DNA of 64,000 bases from JANJUB01 sp031386985 (GCA_031386985.1 JANNCV010000023.1:3409-67408), one strand, 5' to 3'; positions 26,777 through 34,884 are shown, counted from the first letter of the stretch. Made by a program: numbers and translations. The notes: a model not told the origin generated them from the letters alone.

Positions 26777-27936
26777 TTATCTTGCCCCTCCTCGTTGTTC
26801 AAGTTAACGCCTTTGCCATTTTTGATGCCTGTGCAAAAACGCACGCCAACTTAAGGGCGGCTTCGGTGGTGGTTTCGGTGAAGGGAAAATCTTCCTCTCG
26901 CTACGAAATCTCTTTCATCCAACCCAATCGGGCTCGGATTCGACTCTCAAGCATTGCGGCCGGCGGAACGGCGGCATCTGAGCGAGTCTTCACGCTCGTG
27001 GGGGCGAAGGTATACGGCGTTGATCTAAAGACCAACGAATGGCTCGAGCGATCGGCCGGAACTACCGGAACCATCGCTTATCGGCTAAGTAGCGTTATCG
27101 GCCAACTCGACGATCCCGCTACTTTCCTGCTCATTCCCGACCGTGCAAAGGAATACCTGGCCCTCTTTAAATCAATGCCAAGGTGGATCGTCAATCGCAA
27201 CTCCGCTGAGATTACGGTGCACACTACCGTGCCGGGAACGGGGGAGTATAGCTTCAAATTTGACGCGAAAGACAAACGAATGCTCTCCGCAAACTTGTTA
27301 ACTAATGGCCAGGTTCGAACGACTTGGAGCTACTCTTACAAGACACCCCCGACCTCCATAACGTGGAATCCGCCCGTAAAATCACGGAAAGTATTCGAGT
27401 TTCGAGATCGTGCTCGTCCGCCCGTTTTTCGGTCAAAATCAGCGCGCGCAATTTATGATATCGCCTTCGCCGCCTATCGAAGGCTACCTAACTTGAACTA
27501 CCGGGTAACCGATGACACTCAAACGTTTGATGTGAAATTCACCAGAACAAGTGCCACCCAAAAAAGCAAACTCTATTCATTCGCCTATGCGAACGGAACC
27601 TTGACGATCGGCAAAAAGAGTTTTAAATGTAACTCCAGCGATATTGGGGTGCACTTACAAAAAGCAAAAATCGGAATTGAACCGGTCTTAAGATCGCTCA
27701 TCTACCGGGAGAACCCCGTTGAGCATCTGCTTTCGCAGGGACTGACGGTGAGCGTAGCCGGCAACATGAAAATTGACGGCGTGATGAACGACCTGTTAGA
27801 AGGCAAGACGAAGGATTATCGAATCACTGTCGCAATTCGCCGCGATAATCACCTGATCACGACGACAACATCCGAAAACTATGATGGCAAAGGGCGGCGC
27901 GTATCGAGAACGGAAAGGCGTTTTACTTATCGCTAA
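26773..27936 (+). CDS. LolA-like/DUF2092-like secreted protein
   Basis: ATG at 26773 overlaps the permease stop by 4 bases and begins a signal peptide (MIILPLLVVQVNAFA). The following part (KTHANLRAASVVVSVKG, then YEISFIQPNRARIRL and VYGVDLKTNEWLER) follows the LolA/LppX/DUF2092 half-barrel pattern: a helix, then strands reporting on a lipid-binding cavity. A second similar half seems to start near residue 215 (ARAIYDIAFAAYRRLPNLNYRV), so the protein may be two such domains in tandem. Function is not known; co-translation with the transporter is the main clue. The starts further upstream lie inside the permease gene in another frame and are not used. Confidence 0.65.
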   Translation: MIILPLLVVQVNAFAIFDACAKTHANLRAASVVVSVKGKSSSRYEISFIQPNRARIRLSSIAAGGTAASERVFTLVGAKVYGVDLKTNEWLERSAGTTGTIAYRLSSVIGQLDDPATFLLIPDRAKEYLALFKSMPRWIVNRNSAEITVHTTVPGTGEYSFKFDAKDKRMLSANLLTNGQVRTTWSYSYKTPPTSITWNPPVKSRKVFEFRDRARPPVFRSKSARAIYDIAFAAYRRLPNLNYRVTDDTQTFDVKFTRTSATQKSKLYSFAYANGTLTIGKKSFKCNSSDIGVHLQKAKIGIEPVLRSLIYRENPVEHLLSQGLTVSVAGNMKIDGVMNDLLEGKTKDYRITVAIRRDNHLITTTTSENYDGKGRRVSRTERRFTYR

Positions 27937-28132
27937 CGGAGTATCGAAAAATTGCTTTCGCAATTTCTTCGCTCGTGGGCAAATACGTGCCCGCCTTGAT
28001 CTGCTCTCTTAGTGTTTGTAGCCGCTCCATTTTCTTCTGTTCCATCGTCGCGATGATTGAAGAATCGGCTTTCGTTTGCGCTTGAATCAGCGCAGAATTG
28101 ACAGTGTTTTGCCTAATGCCCTTAACGTTCAT
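27923..28132 (-). CDS. FlgM-like anti-sigma-28 factor, 69 aa
   Basis: Residues 41-63 (LREQIKAGTYLPTSEEIAKA and the next residues) match the C-terminal helix motif of FlgM, the factor that holds the flagellar sigma factor until the hook is complete; the N-terminal 40 residues are hydrophilic and probably unfolded, as in FlgM. Length fits a short FlgM. The gene lies directly behind a c-di-GMP-I riboswitch on the same strand. Its end overlaps the end of the convergent LolA-like gene by 14 bases. No flagellar structural gene is in the window. Confidence 0.7.
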   Translation of the reverse strand: MNVKGIRQNTVNSALIQAQTKADSSIIATMEQKKMERLQTLREQIKAGTYLPTSEEIAKAIFRYSVSDK

Positions 28133-28156
28133 GGTTTATTCCAATCGGTTTGGACA

Positions 28157-28225
28157 GGCAACCCGGCTATCTCGTTTTGGGTGAGACCCGTGGCTTTGCG
28201 TGAGCGAGGTCACCCCCGTCGTGCC
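28157..28225 (-). promoter_or_regulatory. c-di-GMP-I (GEMM-I) riboswitch
   Basis: Read on the minus strand, the sequence contains the family's invariant ACGCAAAGCCACGGG, a GNRA-capped first hairpin (CGGGG-GTGA-CCTCG), a second stem TCTC/GAGA and the closing TAGCCGGGTTGCC, whose TGCC pairs with GGCA at the 5' edge. The spacing is that of the GEMM-I aptamer; the 5' junction (GGCACGAC) departs from the commoner GGCAAACC. The aptamer ends 24 bases before the FlgM-like ATG. The spacer can form CCAA/TTGG, close to the ribosome-binding region, suggesting control of translation. Confidence 0.85.
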
Positions 28226-28309
28226 ATTTTCTGTTTCGCCATTTCAGTTATCGGCAAACCTAACAAACTTCTTTAGGGTTTTGTATGATTTTTTTGAGGA
28301 ATAGGACCG

Positions 28310-28350
28310 GTAGGACACGTCGGACGTCCGACTCGTCCAACCTGTCCTAC
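28310..28350. repeat. Extended palindrome after the dehydrogenase gene
   Basis: Outer arms GTAGGACA and TGTCCTAC enclose an inner palindrome GTCGGAC/GTCCGAC. It lies 12 bases after the stop of the minus-strand dehydrogenase gene. There is no T-run on the minus-strand exit side, so it may be an extragenic palindrome and not a simple terminator. Confidence 0.7.
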
Positions 28351-28361
28351 TATCCAGCTCC

Positions 28362-29519
28362 TTAAGAGAACTTCAAGTTAATATCTTGCCGCTTCTGCAG
28401 CTCGGCCAAAAACTTGGCCCCTTGCATCCCATTTTCATAGCGAATACAGCCGTTCGGCATTCCGCCGTTGGCAATATCAATCGCATAAATCGAAATCGAG
28501 AATCCGGTTAAGCGCTCCATTGAAGTGAAGCCCGTGCGCTTGCATTGGCGGTCAAAAATGTCAACCTGCATTCGGCAGAATTCACCATTCTTCGTACCCA
28601 CGCCGACTCCGCGAACGGCACACATATCATCATCCACAAACTTCTCCAGGGCTTCGCCAAAAACCTTGTAGAACAAATGTCGCGGAACCACCGGCTTCCC
28701 GTCAACTTCAATCTCCTTAGGATTCCAGAATCCGAAATCTTTGAATATCTTGATGCGCTCGCAGTGACCAGGGAACCGGATCGTTTTGTATTCATAGTTC
28801 GGAACTCGGCCTTGAAGCGTGTAAGGGGCGGTCGAAGTTCCACCCGATGTCACGAACGCTTCCATTGGTCCCAGCTCCTCAATCGTTAGGTCTTCGAGTT
28901 CAGTAAGGGTGTCAACCAAACAAATCTCGCCTTGCTTTAGGGTAACGGCTTGGAAGTCGTATTCGGTGACCAATCCTTCGACGTTGAACGTCAGCTTGTA
29001 ATTAAACGGAGGCTTTGGATTTTGGGGCAAAACGCCGCAGTAGAGCTTGACGCTCTCACAAGAATCCATGCTCTCCACGAGGTACATCCCGATTGAGTTC
29101 ACCAAACCTGGTGCGAGGCCCGTATCGGGAACAAGAGTTACGCCCGCCGATTTCGCGGCTTCATCCATCGCCAACGTTTCCATCGTGACTTCGGTATTTC
29201 CGCCGAGGTCAACCATGCTCGTCTTCGTCTCAATCGCGATTTTGGCGATCTGAGGGTGCATGTAGTAGGGAACGCAACTTAGCAAAACATCTACGTCGAC
29301 CAGAAACTCGGCCAAACTCGCCGCGTCGGTCGCGTTCACTTGGTGAGGCGAGCAGATCGCGGAGCCAACCAAATCGTTCACGCGCCAAGCGCTCTTGTTG
29401 GCTTGATCAAGGCTCACATCGCCCATTTTTATCTTGGCAGCATTGCCAAATTTGGCGAGGTCATAAGCGGCGGCGGTGCCTTGCATACCCGCCCCTAATA
29501 CAGCAAAATTTTTACTCAT
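28362..29519 (-). CDS. Saccharopine dehydrogenase-like / lysine-6-dehydrogenase-type oxidoreductase
   Basis: A 385-aa NAD(P)-binding protein. KNFAVLGAGMQGTAAAYDLAK at the start (the GAGMQG turn binds the cofactor) and a long substrate domain with VPDTGLAPGLVN and TSGGTSTAPYTL are typical of the saccharopine dehydrogenase group that includes lysine-6-dehydrogenase. The reaction is therefore probably NAD(P)-linked oxidation of an amino acid such as lysine; the exact substrate is not visible. ATG at 29519 gives the classic Rossmann start; the frame from 29618 adds 33 residues running under the divergent gene. A palindrome follows the stop. Confidence 0.85.
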   Translation of the reverse strand: MSKNFAVLGAGMQGTAAAYDLAKFGNAAKIKMGDVSLDQANKSAWRVNDLVGSAICSPHQVNATDAASLAEFLVDVDVLLSCVPYYMHPQIAKIAIETKTSMVDLGGNTEVTMETLAMDEAAKSAGVTLVPDTGLAPGLVNSIGMYLVESMDSCESVKLYCGVLPQNPKPPFNYKLTFNVEGLVTEYDFQAVTLKQGEICLVDTLTELEDLTIEELGPMEAFVTSGGTSTAPYTLQGRVPNYEYKTIRFPGHCERIKIFKDFGFWNPKEIEVDGKPVVPRHLFYKVFGEALEKFVDDDMCAVRGVGVGTKNGEFCRMQVDIFDRQCKRTGFTSMERLTGFSISIYAIDIANGGMPNGCIRYENGMQGAKFLAELQKRQDINLKFS

Positions 29520-29598
29520 CGTCGTTGAAATCTCCCTCGAGCCAGGCTTCATTGCCCCGGCGAAGTCCCCAAATTGTACCTTCGGGTAGCCTTTCGGG

Positions 29599-30390
29599 AT
29601 GCGTCTAGCTTGGGTCACATGTTGCGAACTTCCGGAGGCCGATCACGATGAGGCGCTAGCGCTGGATTACCTGAACGCAAACGGCTTCGAGACTACGCCT
29701 GAGCCTTGGGACGGCACCGTGGCCTGGGCTCAATTTGACGCGGCAATTATAAGATCATGTTGGAACTACTACTATGACCCCGAGGCCTTTCTGGGTTGGG
29801 TTGACCATGTCGCATCCGTAACTCGGCTCGTAAATCCCGCACCCGTGATTTCATGGAATATTGATAAACTTTACCTACTTGAACTTGCGCAAAAAGGCGT
29901 TCCGGTTGTTCCTACTTCGCATTCGCTTAACCCCAACTGGAACAAGTTTGTCATCAAGCCGCGCGTCTCGGCAAGCTCCTACATGACGCGCGTTTTTGAT
30001 TCGACTCAATGGGATGAAGCGGGTCTGTTTATGATGGAGGTTAAGAACCCAATCGTTCAGCCCTATATGCAGTCAGTTGAAGGCGAGGGCGAACGCTCGA
30101 TTATGTGGATCAATGGAGAGTTCACCCACGCGATAAGAAAGAGCCCCCGATTTTCGGACGGCGAGGAGTCCGTCTCCGAAGCCTACGATCCCACTCCCGA
30201 AGAAATCAAACTCGCCAAGCTTGCCCTCGAAGCCGCCCCCGCTGGGCTGAGCTATGCGCGGATTGACGTTATGCGCGACGATTCGGGGACGTTATGTATC
30301 TCGGAACTAGAACTCATCGAACCTTCGCTCTTTCTGAAACAAAATTCGCGGGCTTTGGAATACTTGGCGGATGCCCTCAGGTGGATCTAG
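29599..30390 (+). CDS. RimK/ATP-grasp domain protein
   Basis: A compact ATP-grasp protein (263 aa). After a Rossmann-like pre-domain (IRSCWNYYYDPEAFLGWV), the ATP-binding segment FVIKPRVSASSYMTRVF gives the K of the grasp, followed by VQPYMQSVEGEGERSIMWI and the metal-binding end SELELIEPSLFL (E-E/N motif). This is the RimK-like branch that ligates carboxylates to amines, also seen in enzymes making small peptides or cycloserine. Substrate unknown. Divergent from the dehydrogenase by 79 bases; an accessory patch follows. Confidence 0.85.
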   Translation: MRLAWVTCCELPEADHDEALALDYLNANGFETTPEPWDGTVAWAQFDAAIIRSCWNYYYDPEAFLGWVDHVASVTRLVNPAPVISWNIDKLYLLELAQKGVPVVPTSHSLNPNWNKFVIKPRVSASSYMTRVFDSTQWDEAGLFMMEVKNPIVQPYMQSVEGEGERSIMWINGEFTHAIRKSPRFSDGEESVSEAYDPTPEEIKLAKLALEAAPAGLSYARIDVMRDDSGTLCISELELIEPSLFLKQNSRALEYLADALRWI

Positions 30391-30646
30391 TTGCTGGCGC
30401 CCCGTGCGCCAGTTTCCGGCTTCGCTTGCTTGCGATTATGAGACGGTTGAGGGGTCGAGCTACGAGTGGGAATGGTATGCCAGCGCGTTGCTTACGACGC
30501 TACTCGGCAAAATCACAACCACCTCAAGCGAGCACGTCATCACCGGCCTTGATACGGGAACGCGCTACTGGGTGAGAGTCCGCGCCGTTCGCGGCGGGCA
30601 ATACGGAATGTGGTCCGACCCGGATAGTAGGGTTGCGAATGTGTAG
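30391..30646 (+). pseudogene. Fibronectin type III domain remnant
   Basis: A frame here ends with the C-strands of a fibronectin type III domain (VITGLDTGTRYWVRVRAVRG, then YGMWSDPDS) and stops at TAG 30644-30646. The upstream strands expected for a whole domain are only partly present and no convincing start codon or signal is seen; the candidate start at 30371 lies inside the ATP-grasp gene. It looks like the tail of a lost larger gene. Confidence 0.5.
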
Positions 30647-30791
30647 GGACGCTGATTGAATGGCGGGATGGCTTCGGCGCAAGGGCGGATCATTTCTGGG
30701 AAAGTTCTTAGAAATGGCAACGAACCAGGCACGAAGCGGCGTCCCATATTCGTAGCACTGATTGATTCAGTAGTGACAGTTGAGGTGAAGC

Positions 30792-31679
30792 ATGGCAATG
30801 TCGATGAGAGTAACGAATGCGAATGGGCGAGTGATCGCCACAACGCGCGACGGGGTGAGGAGCTACCACCAACACGATGCGCAGGGCAATACGATTGCGC
30901 TGATTAACGACGGCGTCGTAACCGACACCTACGCCTTTTGGCCGAATGGCGAACTGAGGGCATCAACCGGTTCCACCGTTAATCCTTTCAAATATGGCGG
31001 AGCATGGGGATATTACACCGACACGACGGGTCGGATTTATGTCCGGGCGCGGACGCTGAGGCCGAGTCTCGCGAGGTGGATGACGGTGGATCCACTATGG
31101 CCCGAACAGCGAGCTTATGTATACGCGGCCAACTCGCCGGTCGTTGAAATCGATCCCAGCGGGCGCTTGCATTGTTCCATTCCCAGGCCGTGGTGCACAC
31201 CGAAGGTGCAGGCCGCAGAGCTTGACGTTAAATGCGAGGTTGCCTCGGGCTCGCCAGGAACATACAAATTGAGAGTGTATAAGTGCATGAAGCTGTCATG
31301 TATGACGGATTGCCAGAATGGGCCTTGCGAAGATTGTACTTTTCAACAAGTTGTTACCGACGTCACCTATTGGTACAACGGAGAAGTGAAACCAGGCGGA
31401 CGCAACCAGTCCGTTGAGATGCAAACCCAACTGCCGTGCCCTGGGTGGTTTTGGCGATACGATGCACCTGGGTTGCACTCCGGGAGAGGTGGAATACAGT
31501 ACGAATGCAAGACCATCGGATGGTCCGCCCCCCACCCGTTAGCTGAACTTCCCATAAAGTACATTGGCAAATATGAGACAGCCTGTTTTTGCCGTCGCGG
31601 AGGGGAAGACCGAGAAAAGTGGACATTTAGTTTCAAAGTAACACTTGAGAAAGGTAAACCAAAATGTACACTCTTGTAA
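30792..31679 (+). CDS. Orphan RHS tip: RHS core end with Cys-rich C-terminal domain
   Basis: Residues 1-128 are the end of an RHS/YD-repeat protein: repeats such as YAFWPNGELRASTGS, the RHS-associated core (YYTDTTGRIYVRARTLRPSLARWMTVDPL in two parts) and the final DPSGR boundary. After it comes a different 165-residue domain with about a dozen cysteines (CMKLSCMTDCQNGPCEDC) and no toxin motif I recognise. Whole RHS proteins exceed 1000 residues, so this is either a silent or cassette-type tip or the remains of one. The ATG at 30792 is an internal Met of what would be a longer frame family. The next gene starts 16 bases before its stop. Confidence 0.75.
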   Translation: MAMSMRVTNANGRVIATTRDGVRSYHQHDAQGNTIALINDGVVTDTYAFWPNGELRASTGSTVNPFKYGGAWGYYTDTTGRIYVRARTLRPSLARWMTVDPLWPEQRAYVYAANSPVVEIDPSGRLHCSIPRPWCTPKVQAAELDVKCEVASGSPGTYKLRVYKCMKLSCMTDCQNGPCEDCTFQQVVTDVTYWYNGEVKPGGRNQSVEMQTQLPCPGWFWRYDAPGLHSGRGGIQYECKTIGWSAPHPLAELPIKYIGKYETACFCRRGGEDREKWTFSFKVTLEKGKPKCTLL

Positions 31680-32242
31680 CGTTGATTCTGCTGGCAGCTC
31701 CCCAAGTTAGCCGGATGGGCGTCGGTAAGTCTGCGTTGATAATGGATCAGCCTGGTGCTTTGGCGTCAATCAGCTACCTTGCCCAAGGTTTCCCTCAAGT
31801 CCAAGGGTCGCAGTTCTATTACGGGGAGAACGAATCAGCCCGATTTGAGAGGTTTGTTTCAGCGTCCCTGCGGAAACCCTCCCCTGGGACGGTCGTGCCA
31901 ATCGATTGCTTGAGGTTCCTTGGAAGCCGGGTGTATGTGGCGCCGCGTGGTGAGATCATTCTCTTATTGAACAAGTTCGATGCGGAGCATCACTTGCGTC
32001 TGCTTGACGAAGCTCGATCCAAGGCGTCGGCCCCGCTCGATCTGCTGCTGATTTCTACTGCAAAGTCCTATATTCGCTTAGTGTTGTTTCCGGGCGAATT
32101 CACCTTTGACCTGCGTGGCCTTGACACCCGAACGCACCCCATAGTAGGGATTGTCTCGAAGAATTGCTTAGGGCTACAGCGCAAACTTCTAATCAGAACA
32201 GCAGTAGGAGCAGATTGGCATTGGCCAATCTTGGTGCGCTAA
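31664..32242 (+). CDS. Hypothetical protein, 192 aa, overlapping the RHS tip gene
   Basis: A hydrophobic start (YTLVTLILLAAP) suggests a signal peptide, so the product may be exported. The segment TVVPIDCLRFLGSRVYVAPR recalls the stalk/copper-amine-oxidase-N unit, with a similar pattern to the 113-aa protein at 18407. In RHS loci the gene after the tip often encodes an immunity protein; the overlap with the RHS tip fits that, but an exported immunity protein would be unusual. A short repeat also found after the genes at 17908 and 18407 begins 12 bases after the stop. Confidence 0.55.
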   Translation: MYTLVTLILLAAPQVSRMGVGKSALIMDQPGALASISYLAQGFPQVQGSQFYYGENESARFERFVSASLRKPSPGTVVPIDCLRFLGSRVYVAPRGEIILLLNKFDAEHHLRLLDEARSKASAPLDLLLISTAKSYIRLVLFPGEFTFDLRGLDTRTHPIVGIVSKNCLGLQRKLLIRTAVGADWHWPILVR

Positions 32243-32253
32243 TAGATCGACTT

Positions 32254-32306
32254 TGAGTGAGCTTCGCGCACCTCGCGCCCTTCGCCGCCGTTGGCGGTGT
32301 GCGCAC
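32254..32306 (+). repeat. Third, partial copy of the TGAGTGAGCT repeat with hairpin
   Basis: Begins TGAGTGAGCTTCGCGCACC, which differs by one base from the start of the 172-175 bp repeats at 18196 and 18780, and then forms a hairpin with arms GCGCAC (32266-32271) and GTGCGC (32299-32304) and an inner CGCC/GGCG. As in the other two copies it stands just behind an accessory gene. Confidence 0.65.
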
Positions 32307-32576
32307 ATTGGAATCGCTGGGTGTAAACTCGCAACGGGTGATTCCTTAGCGAGAAAGACTTATGATGATTACGATAGCGCCACACGTGAGCGACCTGCCA
32401 GAGAACGCCACCACCAGGCGAGCGTATGGCGCGAGGAAAAGAATCCTCCCGTATTCTTCACTTACCCCGCGTGGTACCAGAACATTGTCGGCTCCAACAC
32501 TTTCGGCTTAACTAAATTGCCCTCATCGGTAATACCTGTGATTTACCAGATGAACTACGATGGATACGCTCCGTAA
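32307..32576 (+). other. Gene-poor stretch with an open tail frame
   Basis: The frame ending at 32576 reads like protein near its end (FFTYPAWYQNIVGSNTFGLT) but its only start lies inside the repeat element, and there is no ribosome-binding site. It could be the end of a lost gene. Nothing else is visible between 32306 and the start of the next gene at 32592. Confidence 0.3.
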
Positions 32577-32591
32577 CCTGAGGAACTCAAC

Positions 32592-33386
32592 ATGCCAATT
32601 TTCCTAACCTTACTTCTCGCAACAGGGAGCCTGGAACCACTCATGGACCCTACACCGATTGCGGCTCGACTGGGGTTCACCAAGTTAAGATACCCTGCGT
32701 CCATCAGTGAGGCTGAAGCCTACTATCCGTTTACCAGAGATACTGATGGCACGAACGTCGCAGTGTCCTTTTCGGCAAAACCTGCATTGACAGAGGTTTT
32801 TGTTGAAAATCACAGCCCTGGTGGAGGTGACACTACGCCTCTTTCCGTCTACGATGCCGGGACCTGGAGCGAAATTCCACTTGGGTCGGACTTTCGAGTT
32901 CACTATCAAGGGCCAACAGCCAGAGCTATGACCCTCGGCAGATTTGAGCTAGTTAACGTCGTTATGACTCTTCCTAGGGTTCCCCACGGTAGATTTCATA
33001 AGCCATTGTATGGCCGGGACGTTCCGGATCGATATCGAGAGGAGTTGGAATACTTAGTGAGAACACTCTTGGCTAACCTCGTCGCCCGGCGGCTCACTGA
33101 ACCTGGAACGGTTATGATTGGCAATCAATCCTGTCCAACTTACCGGGAAATGGAATCTGGAAAGCGAATGATCTCTGTAGAAGGTTGGGGTCGGGGGCGT
33201 GGGCATACCTTTCGTTGGAACGAAGACACCAACGTGATTGCTCTCACTAAAGCCAACCAAACCATCATCGTTCCCCTCGGCAGCCGGAAGATCAAGGTCG
33301 GAAGCCAGTGGCGGGATACGGGCGAGATTATCGCTTTGAAAGAGGGCAAGGTTTTCATTCGGCTCGACGCGGTTGAGCCGGGATAG
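32592..33386 (+). CDS. Secreted protein with C-terminal stalk (copper amine oxidase N-like) domain
   Basis: Residues 1-15 are hydrophobic (MPIFLTLLLATGSLE), a probable signal peptide, and GAGGAA lies at good distance before the ATG. The middle is unrecognised. The end (residues about 217-262: TIIVPLGSRKIKVGSQW, then EIIALKEGKVFIRLDAVE) matches the stalk or copper-amine-oxidase N-terminal unit, a beta module common on secreted proteins and not itself an enzyme. It is the last gene of the accessory patch before the tsaD operon, which is convergent. Confidence 0.6.
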   Translation: MPIFLTLLLATGSLEPLMDPTPIAARLGFTKLRYPASISEAEAYYPFTRDTDGTNVAVSFSAKPALTEVFVENHSPGGGDTTPLSVYDAGTWSEIPLGSDFRVHYQGPTARAMTLGRFELVNVVMTLPRVPHGRFHKPLYGRDVPDRYREELEYLVRTLLANLVARRLTEPGTVMIGNQSCPTYREMESGKRMISVEGWGRGRGHTFRWNEDTNVIALTKANQTIIVPLGSRKIKVGSQWRDTGEIIALKEGKVFIRLDAVEPG

Positions 33387-33422
33387 GTTGTCGCCTAACG
33401 ACCGCAATCTTTGGCCCACGGC

Positions 33423-34448
33423 TCAGAGCCCAGCCATCGAATGACAATCCAAATCCCAGCCCGAACGCTCTCCCCTTGCTAGTCGCCACGACGCCGCGAT
33501 TCCGATCATGGCGGCGTTATCGGTGCAGAGATCTAAAGGCGGGGTGAGGACGCGGAGGCCATATCTCGCGCACTCATGAGCCATCTTTTCTCTCAGCATC
33601 TGGTTGGCGGCGACTCCTCCCACCAGGCTCAAGGTTTGCGCGTTTTGAGAATCCACCGCCCGAACCGCGCGCTCTGCTAAAACCGAGGTGAGGGTGTCTT
33701 GAATCGAAGCGGCCATGTCCACCCGATTAAGATTTGGATCGGATGCGACCAATCTTGCCACCGCCGTCTTGAATCCACTGAACGAGAAGTCAAGCGTATC
33801 CCCCGTCAGCCCCTTGGGCAAAGCGTATCGCGGCGATCCGGTTAAGGCCAGTTCTTGAATCGCCGCCCCCCCTGGGTAGCCAAGACCGAGCAGGCGCGCA
33901 GACTTATCAAACGCCTCCCCCGCTGCATCATCTATGGTTTGCCCCAAAATCACGTAATCGCCGAACCCGCGAACATGAACCAACTCGGTGTGCCCACCGC
34001 TGACGATGAGGGCCACGTGCTCCAGGGTTCGGGGGTTCGGCAGTTCGGGGGCTCGATCTGGGTCTGCACTTAGAGCAAAAATGCTCAAAAGGTGCCCTTC
34101 AAGATGATGAACCCCAAGCAACGGAATCGCGAGAGCCCGCGAAAGCCCCTTCGCAAAGGTCACACCCACGCTCAAAGCCCCCACCAAGCCCGGTCGGTTC
34201 GTTACTGCTACCGCCCTAATCTGGGATTTATCCAGGAATGCTTCCGAAAGTGCCTGCGAAACAACCGGCACGATCGCCTCGACGTGAGCCCGAGCCGCCG
34301 CCTCGGGCACAATCCCGCCCCACTTCTTGTGCATTTCTACTTGACTGGAGACTACATTGGAGAGAACCCGCCGACCCACCACGACCGCCGCCGAAGTCTC
34401 ATCGCAGCTCGTTTCGATCGCGAGGATTGGTTGTTCAAACCAGGTCAT
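33423..34448 (-). CDS. tsaD: tRNA N6-adenosine threonylcarbamoyltransferase TsaD
   Basis: TsaD transfers the threonylcarbamoyl group to A37 of tRNAs reading ANN codons, with TsaB and TsaE. The start (LAIETSCDETSAAVV) and the metal-binding HHLEGH (His115, His119) are diagnostic, and DDAAGEAFDKSARLLGLGYPGG follows in two parts. Length 341 aa is normal. It overlaps the end of rimI by 14 bases, a common pairing. tsaB and tsaE are not in the window. Confidence 0.97.
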   Translation of the reverse strand: MTWFEQPILAIETSCDETSAAVVVGRRVLSNVVSSQVEMHKKWGGIVPEAAARAHVEAIVPVVSQALSEAFLDKSQIRAVAVTNRPGLVGALSVGVTFAKGLSRALAIPLLGVHHLEGHLLSIFALSADPDRAPELPNPRTLEHVALIVSGGHTELVHVRGFGDYVILGQTIDDAAGEAFDKSARLLGLGYPGGAAIQELALTGSPRYALPKGLTGDTLDFSFSGFKTAVARLVASDPNLNRVDMAASIQDTLTSVLAERAVRAVDSQNAQTLSLVGGVAANQMLREKMAHECARYGLRVLTPPLDLCTDNAAMIGIAASWRLARGERSGWDLDCHSMAGL

Positions 34449-34884
34449 ACAGCCACATAATCAAAGCGTCTTCGCGGTTATCGGGATAGTATTTCTTGCG
34501 CGTGGCCGTAACCGCGTAACCCAACTTCTCATAAAGTTTCACAGCGGCTTCGTTTCCCGCGCGCACTTCCAATGTCGAACAACTCATGCCTTCATCAATC
34601 GCTCTACCCAATAACTCCCTCATCAAGCGACTGGCGATTCCCTGCCGTTGCAAGGCCGGATCAACGGAAACGGTGGTGATGTGCGCTTCATCTATGCAAC
34701 GCCAATACCCTCCGTATCCAACCACACGACCTTCCCCCCAAACCACAAGGAAGCAGCTTTGGGGGTTCTCTAGTTCGTTTCGGAACGCCTGCTCTGACCA
34801 AGGCGCGGTTTGCGTCTGGCGCTCAATCTCATAGATTGCTTCCAAATGCGAGGCATTAATCGGCTCGAACCGCAAGGTCATCAC
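34435..34884 (-). CDS. rimI: Ribosomal protein S18-alanine N-acetyltransferase RimI
   Basis: GNAT acetyltransferase, 149 aa, that modifies the N-terminus of ribosomal protein S18. The acetyl-CoA loop is VDPALQRQGIASRLMRELL (Q/R-x-x-G-x-A) and the family end LEVRAGNEAAVKLYEKLGY is clear. The conserved start IYEIERQTQTAPWSEQAF is typical of RimI. First gene of the rimI-tsaD pair. Upstream are two terminator hairpins and no coding region. Confidence 0.93.
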   Translation of the reverse strand: MMTLRFEPINASHLEAIYEIERQTQTAPWSEQAFRNELENPQSCFLVVWGEGRVVGYGGYWRCIDEAHITTVSVDPALQRQGIASRLMRELLGRAIDEGMSCSTLEVRAGNEAAVKLYEKLGYAVTATRKKYYPDNREDALIMWLYDLV

